The notes under the pieces: generated by a model
The model's input: the letters and a program-made list of their open reading frames with translations, nothing else
Databases searched by the model: none
Told to the model about the DNA's origin: nothing
Part shown: positions 37,644 to 45,449 of the stretch, in pieces
Layout: each line of letters opens with the position of its first letter
Position numbering within the stretch: position 1 is the stretch's first letter
Made by a program: the position numbers and the translations under genes
Source of the DNA: Capnocytophaga leadbetteri
GTDB taxonomy: Bacteria > Bacteroidota > Bacteroidia > Flavobacteriales > Flavobacteriaceae
Reading direction: 5' to 3'
Length of the DNA: 64,000 nucleotides
NCBI RefSeq assembly: GCF_003054025.1
Contig: NZ_QBKG01000003.1
Location: 1 to 64,000 of the forward strand

Positions 37644-38825
37644 TTATTTACTCCAGTTTTTAATGATTTCAGCAGGTACACCTCCTTTGTGAAGCATAAT
37701 AGCAGTAGTTTTAAACTCTACAAATGCTTTGCTTACATATAGATAACCTTGATAGTCATTGCGTACGCCCCAAGAGTTTTTCACCATATAGTATTCACGT
37801 CCGTTTTGGTCTTTAGCAAGCCCTACGATGTGCATAGCATGGTCATCAGTCGTTTGATAGTTATCAAAATCTTTTTGACGCATTTCAGGGGTAATACGTC
37901 TCTCAGCAGTAGGAGGAATATTGAAAAGGTCGCGTGCTTCTTCGTAAGACATTTCAGTTACTTCTTTTTCAGGCACAAAAGCTACTCCGTTTTTCCAGCT
38001 AAAATAGCGCTCACTTACATCGGCTGCCCAAGCTACAGTATAGCCTTTCTTTAGGGCATTATCGATAGTTTTAGTAAGGTCGGTCATCGCTACGTTGTAA
38101 GCGTGGTCATAGCTCCAGTTATCAGGCACAGCCATAAAAGTATTCTTATAAAGCGGTTGGTCATTATACGATACCATCTCGATATAATCATCAGGATTGA
38201 TACCTACGCGCTCTTTAGCAAAACTCTGAGGGGTATACTTTTTCCCATCATACATAAAGCTTTCAGGCACAGCACCCAAATAAGAGTCAATAGTAGCTGT
38301 AAAAGCAGATACCCAGTTAGGTGTTAGCGCTTTTTTACCTTGATTACCTTTTACCATTCCTTCTAAGAATCCTTTGAGGATAGCGTGCAATTCACCGAAA
38401 TCATTGCGTGTGCTACCATACTGCAAGCCTGTATATACGTACTGAGGCACAGCACCATACTTAGCATACATATTGATAACATCGTGCAATTCACCTCCTT
38501 GTCCGTAATCGAGGTAGCCGTGCATACGCACATATTGTTTTGCCTTCTCGATATAGCAATTGCGCGCAGTGTAGATTTCAGCAAGGTCAATAGGCTTTTT
38601 GCCCATACGGCTCATTTCGCTTTCTAAGAAAGAAGCCCCTGCATAACTCCAGCAAGTACCGCTACTCCCTTGGTCTTTCACGTCAGTACGTTCGAGATTG
38701 ATAACAGTTGTGAATTTAAAACCGGCATTGTTAGAATGGTTACCAGCCACCGATTTAATCAGGTCGTCTTGAGCTGTCGCAAAGAAGAATGACGACAAAG
38801 CTACAAATAATGTAATGTTTTTCAT
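37644..38825 (-). CDS. C1-type (bleomycin hydrolase-like) cysteine aminopeptidase, exported
   Basis: The 393-residue protein has a signal peptide (about 1-18) and the papain-fold triad: C58 in QGSSGTCWSYAG, His in DDHAMHIVGLA, and Asn in VKNSWG. It matches the PepC/bleomycin hydrolase branch, common as exported aminopeptidases in Bacteroidota. It likely processes peptides in the periplasm. It has its own promoter, and a secreted protein of unknown function diverges from it. Confidence 0.9.
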   Translation of the reverse strand: MKNITLFVALSSFFFATAQDDLIKSVAGNHSNNAGFKFTTVINLERTDVKDQGSSGTCWSYAGASFLESEMSRMGKKPIDLAEIYTARNCYIEKAKQYVRMHGYLDYGQGGELHDVINMYAKYGAVPQYVYTGLQYGSTRNDFGELHAILKGFLEGMVKGNQGKKALTPNWVSAFTATIDSYLGAVPESFMYDGKKYTPQSFAKERVGINPDDYIEMVSYNDQPLYKNTFMAVPDNWSYDHAYNVAMTDLTKTIDNALKKGYTVAWAADVSERYFSWKNGVAFVPEKEVTEMSYEEARDLFNIPPTAERRITPEMRQKDFDNYQTTDDHAMHIVGLAKDQNGREYYMVKNSWGVRNDYQGYLYVSKAFVEFKTTAIMLHKGGVPAEIIKNWSK

Positions 38826-38849
38826 AAATAAAATAATATATTATTAGGG

Positions 38850-38880
38850 CAAAGATACAAAATAATCTGTATACAACAAC
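38850..38880 (-). promoter_or_regulatory. Promoter of the C1 peptidase gene
   Basis: Minus strand: GTTG (38877-38880) then 19 bp to TATCTTTG (38850-38857). Confidence 0.65.
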
Positions 38881-38927
38881 ATTTTGGCACAATTATAGCT
38901 ATAAAATAATTAGCAAAATTAGAAAAG

Positions 38928-39581
38928 ATGAAAACATTATTACTCTCTATATTTTTGTTGATAGGTGCTTGGGCAGTGAAAGCGCAACCTTTAGAGACAC
39001 AAAAGCGGCAAGTGCCAGTGGTAGTGCCTTTAGAAAAAGCCCCCGAGTTGCCTGCCCCTACTAAGAGCAATACACAACCTTTCTCTGTAGGAGCTAAGTT
39101 GCCGCCTTACCAGCCTTCTTTTGCTAATCCGTCAGAAAAAAGCATTGACTTTACAGGCAAAAGCAACTTAGTACACCGCAAGATTGAGCTTAACCCAAGG
39201 ACTAATAACTTTGGCAACCAAAAAGAAGATTACAAAGCAGTAAAAGGCGACCAATTTTTTGGAGATTTTACTAATAATGGAGATTTTGTGAATGTATATT
39301 GTCGCGATTTTGCAGCTATCGATGGTGATAGGGTTAGTATTTTTGTAAATGGAGTAGAAGAAGTACGCGATGTTTTTTTAGTAGGAGAGTTTACCGGCTT
39401 TCGGATTACACTAAAGCCTGGTTTTAACAGTATAGAGTTTTTGGCTTTAAACCAAGGAGAATCAGGTCCTAATACAGCCGAGTTTCAGGTATTAGACGAT
39501 AAAGGAAAGGTGATTGAAAGAAATCGCTGGGACTTAGCCACAGGTTCTAAAGCTCGGATAGTGATAGTGAAAGACCATTAG
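38928..39581 (+). CDS. Secreted protein of unknown function
   Basis: The 217-residue protein has a signal peptide (MKTLLLSIFLLIGAWAVKAQ), a Pro-rich linker (about 25-65), and a beta-rich C-terminal half (about 95-217: FGDFTNNGDFVNVYCRDF, VSIFVNGVEEVRDV, ITLKPGFNSIEFLALNQGES). The second half looks like a carbohydrate- or ligand-binding beta-sandwich. I do not recognise a named family. It diverges from the C1 peptidase and ends at a hairpin. Confidence 0.65.
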   Translation: MKTLLLSIFLLIGAWAVKAQPLETQKRQVPVVVPLEKAPELPAPTKSNTQPFSVGAKLPPYQPSFANPSEKSIDFTGKSNLVHRKIELNPRTNNFGNQKEDYKAVKGDQFFGDFTNNGDFVNVYCRDFAAIDGDRVSIFVNGVEEVRDVFLVGEFTGFRITLKPGFNSIEFLALNQGESGPNTAEFQVLDDKGKVIERNRWDLATGSKARIVIVKDH

Positions 39582-39609
39582 AAAGTTATTTTTATTTGTT
39601 ACTTTTTTT

Positions 39610-39656
39610 AGCTCATATTTTTATAAGATTATTCTTATAAAGATATGAGCTTTTTT
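39610..39656 (+). terminator. Terminator after the secreted unknown
   Basis: AGCTCATAT (39610-39618) pairs with ATATGAGCT (39643-39651), with an inner TTATAAG/CTTATAA stem and a T6 tail. Confidence 0.8.
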
Positions 39657-39670
39657 GATGCATCAACTTA

Positions 39671-40699
39671 TCAATTTGCTAATTGACTAATAGACAAGCG
39701 AGGTTGGGCAGTAACCCCTTGCTGGGTAAAGTCGTTTTGTAAAAACTTATAGTAGCCTACAATACCTATCATAGCAGCATTATCAGTACAATACTGAAAT
39801 TTAGGTACAAAAGTTTTCCAACCGTGCTTTTCGCCCATACTTTGTAGGGCAGTGCGAATGCCGCTATTAGCTGATACCCCTCCACCAATGGCTACCTGCC
39901 GAATACCAGTCTGCTGTACTGCTTTTTTAAGCTTCTTCATCAGTATTTCTACAATAGTATGTTGTACTGAAGCGCAAATATCAGCTAAATGCTCCGTTAT
40001 AAAGTTAGGATTATCAGCCGTGTGTTTCTGTATAAAATAAAGAATACCCGTTTTAAGTCCGGAGAAGCTAAAATTGAGGGCTGCAATATTAGGCTGAGAA
40101 AACTGAAAGGCTTTAGGATTACCTTCTTGGGCGTATTTATCAATAAGAGGGCCTCCTGGGTAAGGAAGTCCTAATATTTTAGCGGTTTTATCAAATGCTT
40201 CGCCTACAGCATCATCGAGTGTTTCGCCTAATACTTCCATATCAAAAAAGCTATTCACCTTTACAATCTGTGTATGTCCGCCACTGATGGTCATCGCCAA
40301 AAATGGAAATTGGGGTTTAGTTTGCCCTTCATCTATAAAATGAGCCAAAATATGTGCCTGCATATGATTCACCTCTATAAGCGGAATGCGAAAGCCCATA
40401 GACAATGACTTGGCAAAAGAAGTACCTACAAGTAGCGACCCCATTAAGCCTGGCCCCCGTGTGAAAGCTATAGCAGACAGCTCTTCCTTGCTTACCCCTG
40501 CTTTTTTGAGGGCTTGGGCTACTACGGGCACGATATTCTGTAAGTGGGCGCGCGAAGCCAGTTCGGGTACTACCCCACCGTATTGCTTGTGCACCTCTTG
40601 ATTAGCAACCTCATTAGAGAGTACTTTGTCATTGCAAAGCACCGCTGCAGAGGTGTCATCGCAAGAAGATTCTATGGCTAAAATATATGTTTTTTGCAT
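39671..40699 (-). CDS. tsaD: tRNA N6-adenosine threonylcarbamoyltransferase
   Basis: The 342-residue protein is full-length TsaD (Kae1/YgjD). It carries ILAIESSCDDTS at the N terminus, the metal ligands H112 and H116 in HMQAH, GLPYPGGP, and GGGVSANSG near the end. With TsaB, TsaE and TsaC it makes the t6A modification at position 37 of ANN-decoding tRNAs. It is 29 bp downstream of an acyltransferase gene and probably shares its promoter. Confidence 0.97.
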   Translation of the reverse strand: MQKTYILAIESSCDDTSAAVLCNDKVLSNEVANQEVHKQYGGVVPELASRAHLQNIVPVVAQALKKAGVSKEELSAIAFTRGPGLMGSLLVGTSFAKSLSMGFRIPLIEVNHMQAHILAHFIDEGQTKPQFPFLAMTISGGHTQIVKVNSFFDMEVLGETLDDAVGEAFDKTAKILGLPYPGGPLIDKYAQEGNPKAFQFSQPNIAALNFSFSGLKTGILYFIQKHTADNPNFITEHLADICASVQHTIVEILMKKLKKAVQQTGIRQVAIGGGVSANSGIRTALQSMGEKHGWKTFVPKFQYCTDNAAMIGIVGYYKFLQNDFTQQGVTAQPRLSISQLAN

Positions 40700-40728
40700 C
40701 GTTTATTCGTTTAATAATTAGCAAATCC

Positions 40729-41595
40729 TTACCGCATTCTTTTGAATCGGTTGTGAGTCCAGAGGTAGTACTCTGGTTTATCGTATATCTGTCGGGTTAC
40801 GTGCTCGAAGAAAGCATCAGTAATCTGAAAATCTACATAATCATTAGGGTTTTCGGCTAATAATTCGAAGGTAGTTTGGTAGTAACCACGCTTTAGCTTT
40901 TCAATCTTAGCAAAAACAATCACAGTATTGAGAGCCTTGCCCAAACGTTCTGCCCCTGTAAATACGGGTACATTGAGTCCTAAAAACGGACGGCGATAGT
41001 TCTTCTTGTTATTGGGTATTTGGTCGGCAGCAAAACCATAGCAATACACTCCGCGTTCGTCCTTGTGTTTTTTCATTTCGCGGTGAGCTGTGTAGCGTGG
41101 CAATAGGTAGCTGTGGTGCTTCATACGTATCTTCTGAATAAGACGATCGAAATAGGGGTTACTAAGCGGTGTATATAGTGCGTACGACTTGTGTTGCAGG
41201 TAGTACGCCAATGACAGTAACCACTCATAACTAGCATAATGACTGCACATTATGATAATATTTCGCTCCTGGTTCTCGTATTTCTTCAACACTTCTATAT
41301 TCTTAAATACCATACGTTTCTTCATCTCCTGCTCGCTCATACCATACGATTTTACCATCTCTAAGAAAGTATCGCAAAAGTGATGATAAAAGCGCCGCTC
41401 GATAGTATTCAGTTCTTCCTCTGACTTAAAAGGAAAGGCTGTATGCAGGTTTTTCCGCACTACTTTCACTCTAAATTTCAACAGCTTGTATATGATAAGA
41501 TAAAAGAAATCTGACACAATGTAGAGCAGCCTAAAAGGCATACGCGACACCAACCAGACAATAGGATAAGCAATTATATAGATAAAAAGGTTCAT
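40729..41595 (-). CDS. Lysophospholipid acyltransferase family protein (LpxL/HtrB-like)
   Basis: The 288-residue protein has an N-terminal hydrophobic anchor (about 1-40) and the HX4E catalytic motif H119-E124 in MCSHYASYEW. A later GFAADQIPNN block and basic residues (HNRFKRMR) follow at the C terminus. It matches the Kdo-lipid A late acyltransferase group, which adds acyl chains to lipid A; the exact acceptor is uncertain. It heads a two-gene run with tsaD. Confidence 0.88.
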   Translation of the reverse strand: MNLFIYIIAYPIVWLVSRMPFRLLYIVSDFFYLIIYKLLKFRVKVVRKNLHTAFPFKSEEELNTIERRFYHHFCDTFLEMVKSYGMSEQEMKKRMVFKNIEVLKKYENQERNIIIMCSHYASYEWLLSLAYYLQHKSYALYTPLSNPYFDRLIQKIRMKHHSYLLPRYTAHREMKKHKDERGVYCYGFAADQIPNNKKNYRRPFLGLNVPVFTGAERLGKALNTVIVFAKIEKLKRGYYQTTFELLAENPNDYVDFQITDAFFEHVTRQIYDKPEYYLWTHNRFKRMR

Positions 41596-41617
41596 TCGGT
41601 TTTTCAGTATTAGACGG

Positions 41618-41649
41618 CAAAGATACTAAAATATTCGCCACTGCACAAA
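41618..41649 (-). promoter_or_regulatory. Promoter of the acyltransferase-tsaD pair
   Basis: Minus strand: TTTG (41646-41649), 20-bp spacer, TATCTTTG (41618-41625). Confidence 0.75.
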
Positions 41650-41659
41650 TACTAACAAA

Positions 41660-41693
41660 AAAAGCAATGTACCTTTTAGGGTACATTGCTTTT
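41660..41693. terminator. Hairpin terminator, copy 1 of a duplicated sequence
   Basis: A 14-bp stem AAAAGCAATGTACC with a 6-nt loop and flanking A/T runs. The same hairpin and its left flank recur at 42875-42908. Here it terminates the minus-strand lipoprotein gene at 41783-42310. Confidence 0.85.
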
Positions 41694-41782
41694 TGTAATA
41701 TTATTGTGCGTTAGGCAGCAATCTGCTAGTTTGTCTCGCACAGATATTTTTTAGATTGACGACAGAATGAGATGTGAAAGTT

Positions 41783-42310
41783 TTACTGTCTTATAAAGGT
41801 ATTAATACCTGTTTTTCCTATTAATTCTTTATCAAAAGGATCATTCTTGTCAATGATTTCATCAAAACTAAAAGACATTAAAAGTTTATTACCTATTACT
41901 TTTACGAAAAAAGGAAAGGGAAATTCTTTTTCATTTAAAAAGAGTTTCAATCTATTATTTGAAAGGCTATAATAAGTTTCGCCTATTTCTTCTTTACAGT
42001 TGTTGACATAAACATACATTATCATCTTACTTTCTGTAAAAATGATTTTTGTTTTTTTATTGCAATTATTCATTGATGGTAACCATTCAGATATTTTTTT
42101 TCCTTTAAATATAAACTTTCTTGAATCTTTTCCATCAATTGTAGAACTTTCTAATACCCAAGTGCCAATTAAGTCTTTGTTGCTTACGCTTCCTTCATTG
42201 TCTCCTTTACCACAGCTGATAAAAGTTACTAAAATTACTGCCAAAATAGCGATTACCTGTGTAGCGGTGCGAAGTGTTGCCCTTACTACGTTGTTGTTTT
42301 TGTTGTTCAT
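41783..42310 (-). CDS. Lipocalin-like lipoprotein of unknown function
   Basis: From ATG at 42310 the protein has 175 residues. A hydrophobic stretch TATQVIAILAVILVTFISC ends in a lipobox Cys. The body (LIGTWVLESSTIDGKDSRKF and later strands) looks like a lipocalin-like beta-barrel. The N terminus before the signal helix is long and Asn-rich (MNNKNNNVVRATLRT), so the start is uncertain; 42352 is also in frame. A large structured element lies immediately upstream (42404-42552). Confidence 0.65.
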   Translation of the reverse strand: MNNKNNNVVRATLRTATQVIAILAVILVTFISCGKGDNEGSVSNKDLIGTWVLESSTIDGKDSRKFIFKGKKISEWLPSMNNCNKKTKIIFTESKMIMYVYVNNCKEEIGETYYSLSNNRLKLFLNEKEFPFPFFVKVIGNKLLMSFSFDEIIDKNDPFDKELIGKTGINTFIRQ

Positions 42311-42403
42311 TACGTTGTTAAATAAAATTAAATTTGTACCTACTCTGTTCACGCTTTTCGGTTGCCGCCTTTATCGGTGTAGGTTTCACTATAGTAAGGC
42401 AAT

Positions 42404-42552
42404 AAAAAAACGTGGAAACATTCCTTATTGCTCAATTTCTGAAGCCCGACCAAAGGCTATGTTACAAAGCAAAAGGAATGCCCACGTAACCGCAGGCATT
42501 TCCACTTTCACTTTCCTTGTAACATTGAAAAATTGGTCGTATTTCAGAAATT
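42404..42552 (-). other. Large structured intergenic element (possible leader RNA or small mobile palindrome)
   Basis: Nested inverted repeats fill this gap. 42434-42453 pairs with 42533-42552 (17 of 20), 42459-42467 with 42517-42525 (9 of 9), and 42475-42483 with 42495-42503 (8 pairs, one bulge). A competing pairing joins ACGTGG...ATTCCTT at 42410-42426 to 42473-42487. On the minus strand this second stem would be followed by seven T (42404-42410), like a terminator. The arms overlap, so the two folds exclude each other. No promoter is clear upstream. Confidence 0.5.
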
Positions 42553-42615
42553 AGGAAACTGTAAAGCGAAACGCTATATCTTGTTATTTTTTAATATTAT
42601 TTAAATACTTTAATT

Positions 42616-42807
42616 TTAAAGATGTATAATCTCTTCTTCTAATAAAAAACTATCCTCTGTAATATCATTATATTCAGATGAATATCTTTCTTTAGATGAA
42701 ATAATCTCTTCCTTTCTTCTATTATGAATCCAAGAAGTAAGGCTGTGCTCTGTTTCTTGAGCGAGAACTTCATCTAATTCTTTTTCTAAAGCTTTTAAGT
42801 CTAACAT
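42616..42807 (-). CDS. Small acidic protein of unknown function
   Basis: ATG at 42807 gives 63 residues (MLDLKALEKELDEVLAQETE at the start), acidic and predicted helical, with a Trp-containing middle (SLTSWIHNRRKEE). The frame is open upstream to 42882, but an exact promoter at 42822-42852 shows the start must be at 42807, with a leader of only a few nucleotides. Size and charge would suit an antitoxin or regulator, but no partner gene is adjacent. Confidence 0.6.
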   Translation of the reverse strand: MLDLKALEKELDEVLAQETEHSLTSWIHNRRKEEIISSKERYSSEYNDITEDSFLLEEEIIHL

Positions 42808-42821
42808 AATTGTTTTGTCGG

Positions 42822-42852
42822 CAAATGTATAAAAAAATATCTTCTCTACAAA
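42822..42852 (-). promoter_or_regulatory. Promoter of the small acidic protein gene
   Basis: Minus strand: TTTG (42849-42852), 19-bp spacer, TACATTTG (42822-42829). Confidence 0.85.
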
Positions 42853-42874
42853 GAAAAAGAGGGATTTTAACAAA

Positions 42875-42908
42875 AAAAGCAATGTACCTTTTAGGGTACA
42901 TTGCTTTT
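42875..42908. terminator. Hairpin terminator, copy 2 of a duplicated sequence
   Basis: Same 14-bp stem and loop as 41660-41693, with the shared left flank AACAAAAAAAGC. Here it serves as the end of metE on the minus strand. Confidence 0.85.
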
Positions 42909-42929
42909 ATTAATTAATATCTTGTAAGA

Positions 42930-42988
42930 GAACCTCCCCCTGCCCCCTCCAAAGGGGAATGGGTACCCCTCCAAAGGGGGAATGGGTA
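42930..42988. repeat. C-rich/G-rich intergenic repeat
   Basis: AACCTCCCCCTGCCCCCTCC followed by two copies of CCCCTCCAAAGGGG(G)AATGGGTA. It is related in composition to the arms of the mosaic repeat but has no inner hairpin. It lies just downstream of metE. Confidence 0.6.
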
Positions 42989-43005
42989 ATTCGAAATCAC
43001 ATTAA

Positions 43006-45306
43006 TTATTTGTATAACTCACGGAGTTCTTTGGCGGTATCAACCATTGCGTGTAGGGCTGCTTTGGTCTCTGGCCAGTGGCGCGTTTTAAGTCCGCAGT
43101 CTGGGTTTACCCATAGCTGCTCTTTAGGCACTACACTGATGGCTTTCTTCATCAAATCAGTCATTTCTTGTTGCGATGGTACACGTGGCGAGTGAATGTC
43201 GTACACCCCTGGTCCTATTTCGTTAGGATATTTGAAATCGCCAAATACATCAAGAAGCTCCATTTGTGAGCGTGAACACTCTATGGTAATTACATCGGCA
43301 TCCATATCGGCAATAGCTTCAATCATATCATTGAACTCTGAATAGCACATATGGGTGTGAATTTGTGTCTCGTCTTTCACCCCTGAAGCTGAAATACGGA
43401 ACGCTTTGATAGCCCAATCGAAGTAGGCTTTCCACTCGCTCTTGCGCAATGGCAATCCCTCGCGAATAGCTGGCTCGTCTATCTGAATAACTTTAATACC
43501 TGCTTTTTCGAGGTCTACCACTTCGTCGCGGATAGCTAACGCTATTTGCAAACAAGTTTCTGAACGAGGTTGGTCATCGCGTACAAATGACCATTGTAGG
43601 ATAGTTACAGGGCCTGTAAGCATACCTTTTACTGGCAATTTAGTAAGCGATTGTGCGTATTTGCTCCAACGTACAGTCATTGGCTCTGGGCGCGAAATAT
43701 CACCAAAGATAATCGGTGGTTTTACGCAACGTGAACCGTAGCTTTGTACCCAACCGAATTTGGTAAAGGTATATCCTTTAAGCAATTCGCCAAAGTATTC
43801 CACCATATCGTTACGCTCAAACTCTCCGTGTACGAGTACATCGATATTGGTTTCTTCTTGGAAACGGATAGACTCTTCAATTTCTTTTTCTAATAACTTA
43901 TCGTATTCAGCTTGAGTAAGTTCGCCTTTTTTGAAGCGAGCACGCCAGCTGCGCACCTCGTCTGTTTGAGGGAATGACCCAATAGTAGTGGTAGGGAACG
44001 CTGGCAATTTTAACGCCTCGTGTTGTGCTACCTTACGCTGACTGAATGGACTGTGGCGTACATCATCTTTATCGGTAATGTTGCGCACGCGCTCTTTTAC
44101 CTTATTATCGTGGATAAGCGGAGAGGTTTTGCGGGTTTCAGCTGCTTTTTTGTTCTCTTCAAAAATAGCTTTTACCTCAGGAGTTAGCTGTCCGTTAGCA
44201 ATAGCTTGCAGGGTGGTAACCTCTTTTACTTTTTGTTTAGCAAAGGCTAACCACTGTTTGATTTCAGGGGTAAGCACTTTCTCGTTGTTTTCGAGCTCAA
44301 GGTTGCAAGGTGAGTGCAATAGCGAGCAAGAAGTAGCTATAAGCAGACGCTCAGCCCCGATAGCTTCTTTAGCTTTTTCAATCAATGCTAATGAGTGCTC
44401 GAAGTTATTTTTCCAGATATTACGCCCATCTACTACCCCAAGCGATAGTTTTTTATCGGCAGGAAGCGCTTTAAGCACTTTGTCGAGTTGAGCTGCTGCA
44501 CGTACTAAATCGATGTGAAGAACATTGAAAGGCAATGATACTGCTAACTCGGTATTATTATCGAGCGCACCGAAGTAAGTAGTAAGAATAAACTCGGTAG
44601 TAGGGAACTTGCTTCTTAGTTCGGCATAAACTTTTTTGTACACCTCTGCCGCTCCCTCAGGAAGGTCGAGTACAAGGTAAGGCTCATCGATTTGGATAGT
44701 TTTAGCCCCTGCATTTACCAAACTTTCTACCAACTGTACGTATACAGGCAATAGGCGGTCAGCTAAATCTAAACGGTTAAAGCCTTGTTCTTTTTCTTTA
44801 CCTAACAACAAGTAAGTAACTAAACCGATAAGAACAGGCTTGGTGTCGAAACCGTGCTTTTTAGCCAAGTTATACTCTTGCAAAGGTTTGTTTACTAATA
44901 TGCGGAATTCTTGATTTTTAGTAAATTCGGGTACTATATAATGGTAGTTAGTATCGAACCACTTGGTCATTTCCATAGCGGTGATATCGATACCATCTTT
45001 CTGATAACCACGAGCTAAGGCGTAGTAGCGCTCCAAATCTCTCAACTTGTGAATAGGGGCGAAACGCTCAGGGATAGCGTTTACAGTAAAGGAAAAGTCA
45101 AGCATTTGGTCGTAGAAAGAAAAGTCGTTAGAGGGGATAAGCTCTACTCCTGCTTCTCTTTGCAATGTCCAGTTATGTACGCGGATATTTTCAGCCACCG
45201 CTAAGAGCTCTTCTTCTGATATTTTACCAGCCCAGAAAGACTCATTGGCTTTTTTAAGTTCTCGTTTCTCACCGATACGAGGATAGCCTAATACGTTCGA
45301 TTTCAT
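43006..45306 (-). CDS. metE: Cobalamin-independent methionine synthase
   Basis: From ATG at 45306 the enzyme has 766 residues, the usual length. The opening NVLGYPRIGEKRELKKA is the MetE start; an in-frame start at 45357 lies in the promoter and is rejected. The C-terminal zinc site is visible: H and C in THMCYSEF and the last Cys in NPDCGLKTR. It transfers methyl from 5-methyltetrahydropteroyl-triglutamate to homocysteine. No SAM riboswitch is apparent in the short leader. Confidence 0.97.
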   Translation of the reverse strand: MKSNVLGYPRIGEKRELKKANESFWAGKISEEELLAVAENIRVHNWTLQREAGVELIPSNDFSFYDQMLDFSFTVNAIPERFAPIHKLRDLERYYALARGYQKDGIDITAMEMTKWFDTNYHYIVPEFTKNQEFRILVNKPLQEYNLAKKHGFDTKPVLIGLVTYLLLGKEKEQGFNRLDLADRLLPVYVQLVESLVNAGAKTIQIDEPYLVLDLPEGAAEVYKKVYAELRSKFPTTEFILTTYFGALDNNTELAVSLPFNVLHIDLVRAAAQLDKVLKALPADKKLSLGVVDGRNIWKNNFEHSLALIEKAKEAIGAERLLIATSCSLLHSPCNLELENNEKVLTPEIKQWLAFAKQKVKEVTTLQAIANGQLTPEVKAIFEENKKAAETRKTSPLIHDNKVKERVRNITDKDDVRHSPFSQRKVAQHEALKLPAFPTTTIGSFPQTDEVRSWRARFKKGELTQAEYDKLLEKEIEESIRFQEETNIDVLVHGEFERNDMVEYFGELLKGYTFTKFGWVQSYGSRCVKPPIIFGDISRPEPMTVRWSKYAQSLTKLPVKGMLTGPVTILQWSFVRDDQPRSETCLQIALAIRDEVVDLEKAGIKVIQIDEPAIREGLPLRKSEWKAYFDWAIKAFRISASGVKDETQIHTHMCYSEFNDMIEAIADMDADVITIECSRSQMELLDVFGDFKYPNEIGPGVYDIHSPRVPSQQEMTDLMKKAISVVPKEQLWVNPDCGLKTRHWPETKAALHAMVDTAKELRELYK

Positions 45307-45327
45307 ATAGTATTTGTTATTTGACGG

Positions 45328-45358
45328 CAAAACTACAATATTTTTTTTACCTACCAAA
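45328..45358 (-). promoter_or_regulatory. Promoter of metE
   Basis: Minus strand: TTTG (45355-45358), 19-bp spacer, TAGTTTTG (45328-45335), giving a leader of about 14 nt. Confidence 0.85.
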
Positions 45359-45449
45359 ATAATATATAGAAAAATTTATGGCAGCGCAAGAATATAGTAT
45401 TTTTTTCTGTTTTTGCCTCTATTATTAGTTGTTTATTACTTTTTAATAT

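Noticed and set aside
42042-42554. 170-residue plus-strand frame over the lipocalin-like gene and structured element
   Set aside because: The minus-strand gene has a lipoprotein signal and a terminator; the plus frame lacks promoter and family features.
45307-45335. SAM or cobalamin riboswitch before metE
   Set aside because: The predicted leader is about 14-20 nt, too short for either aptamer.
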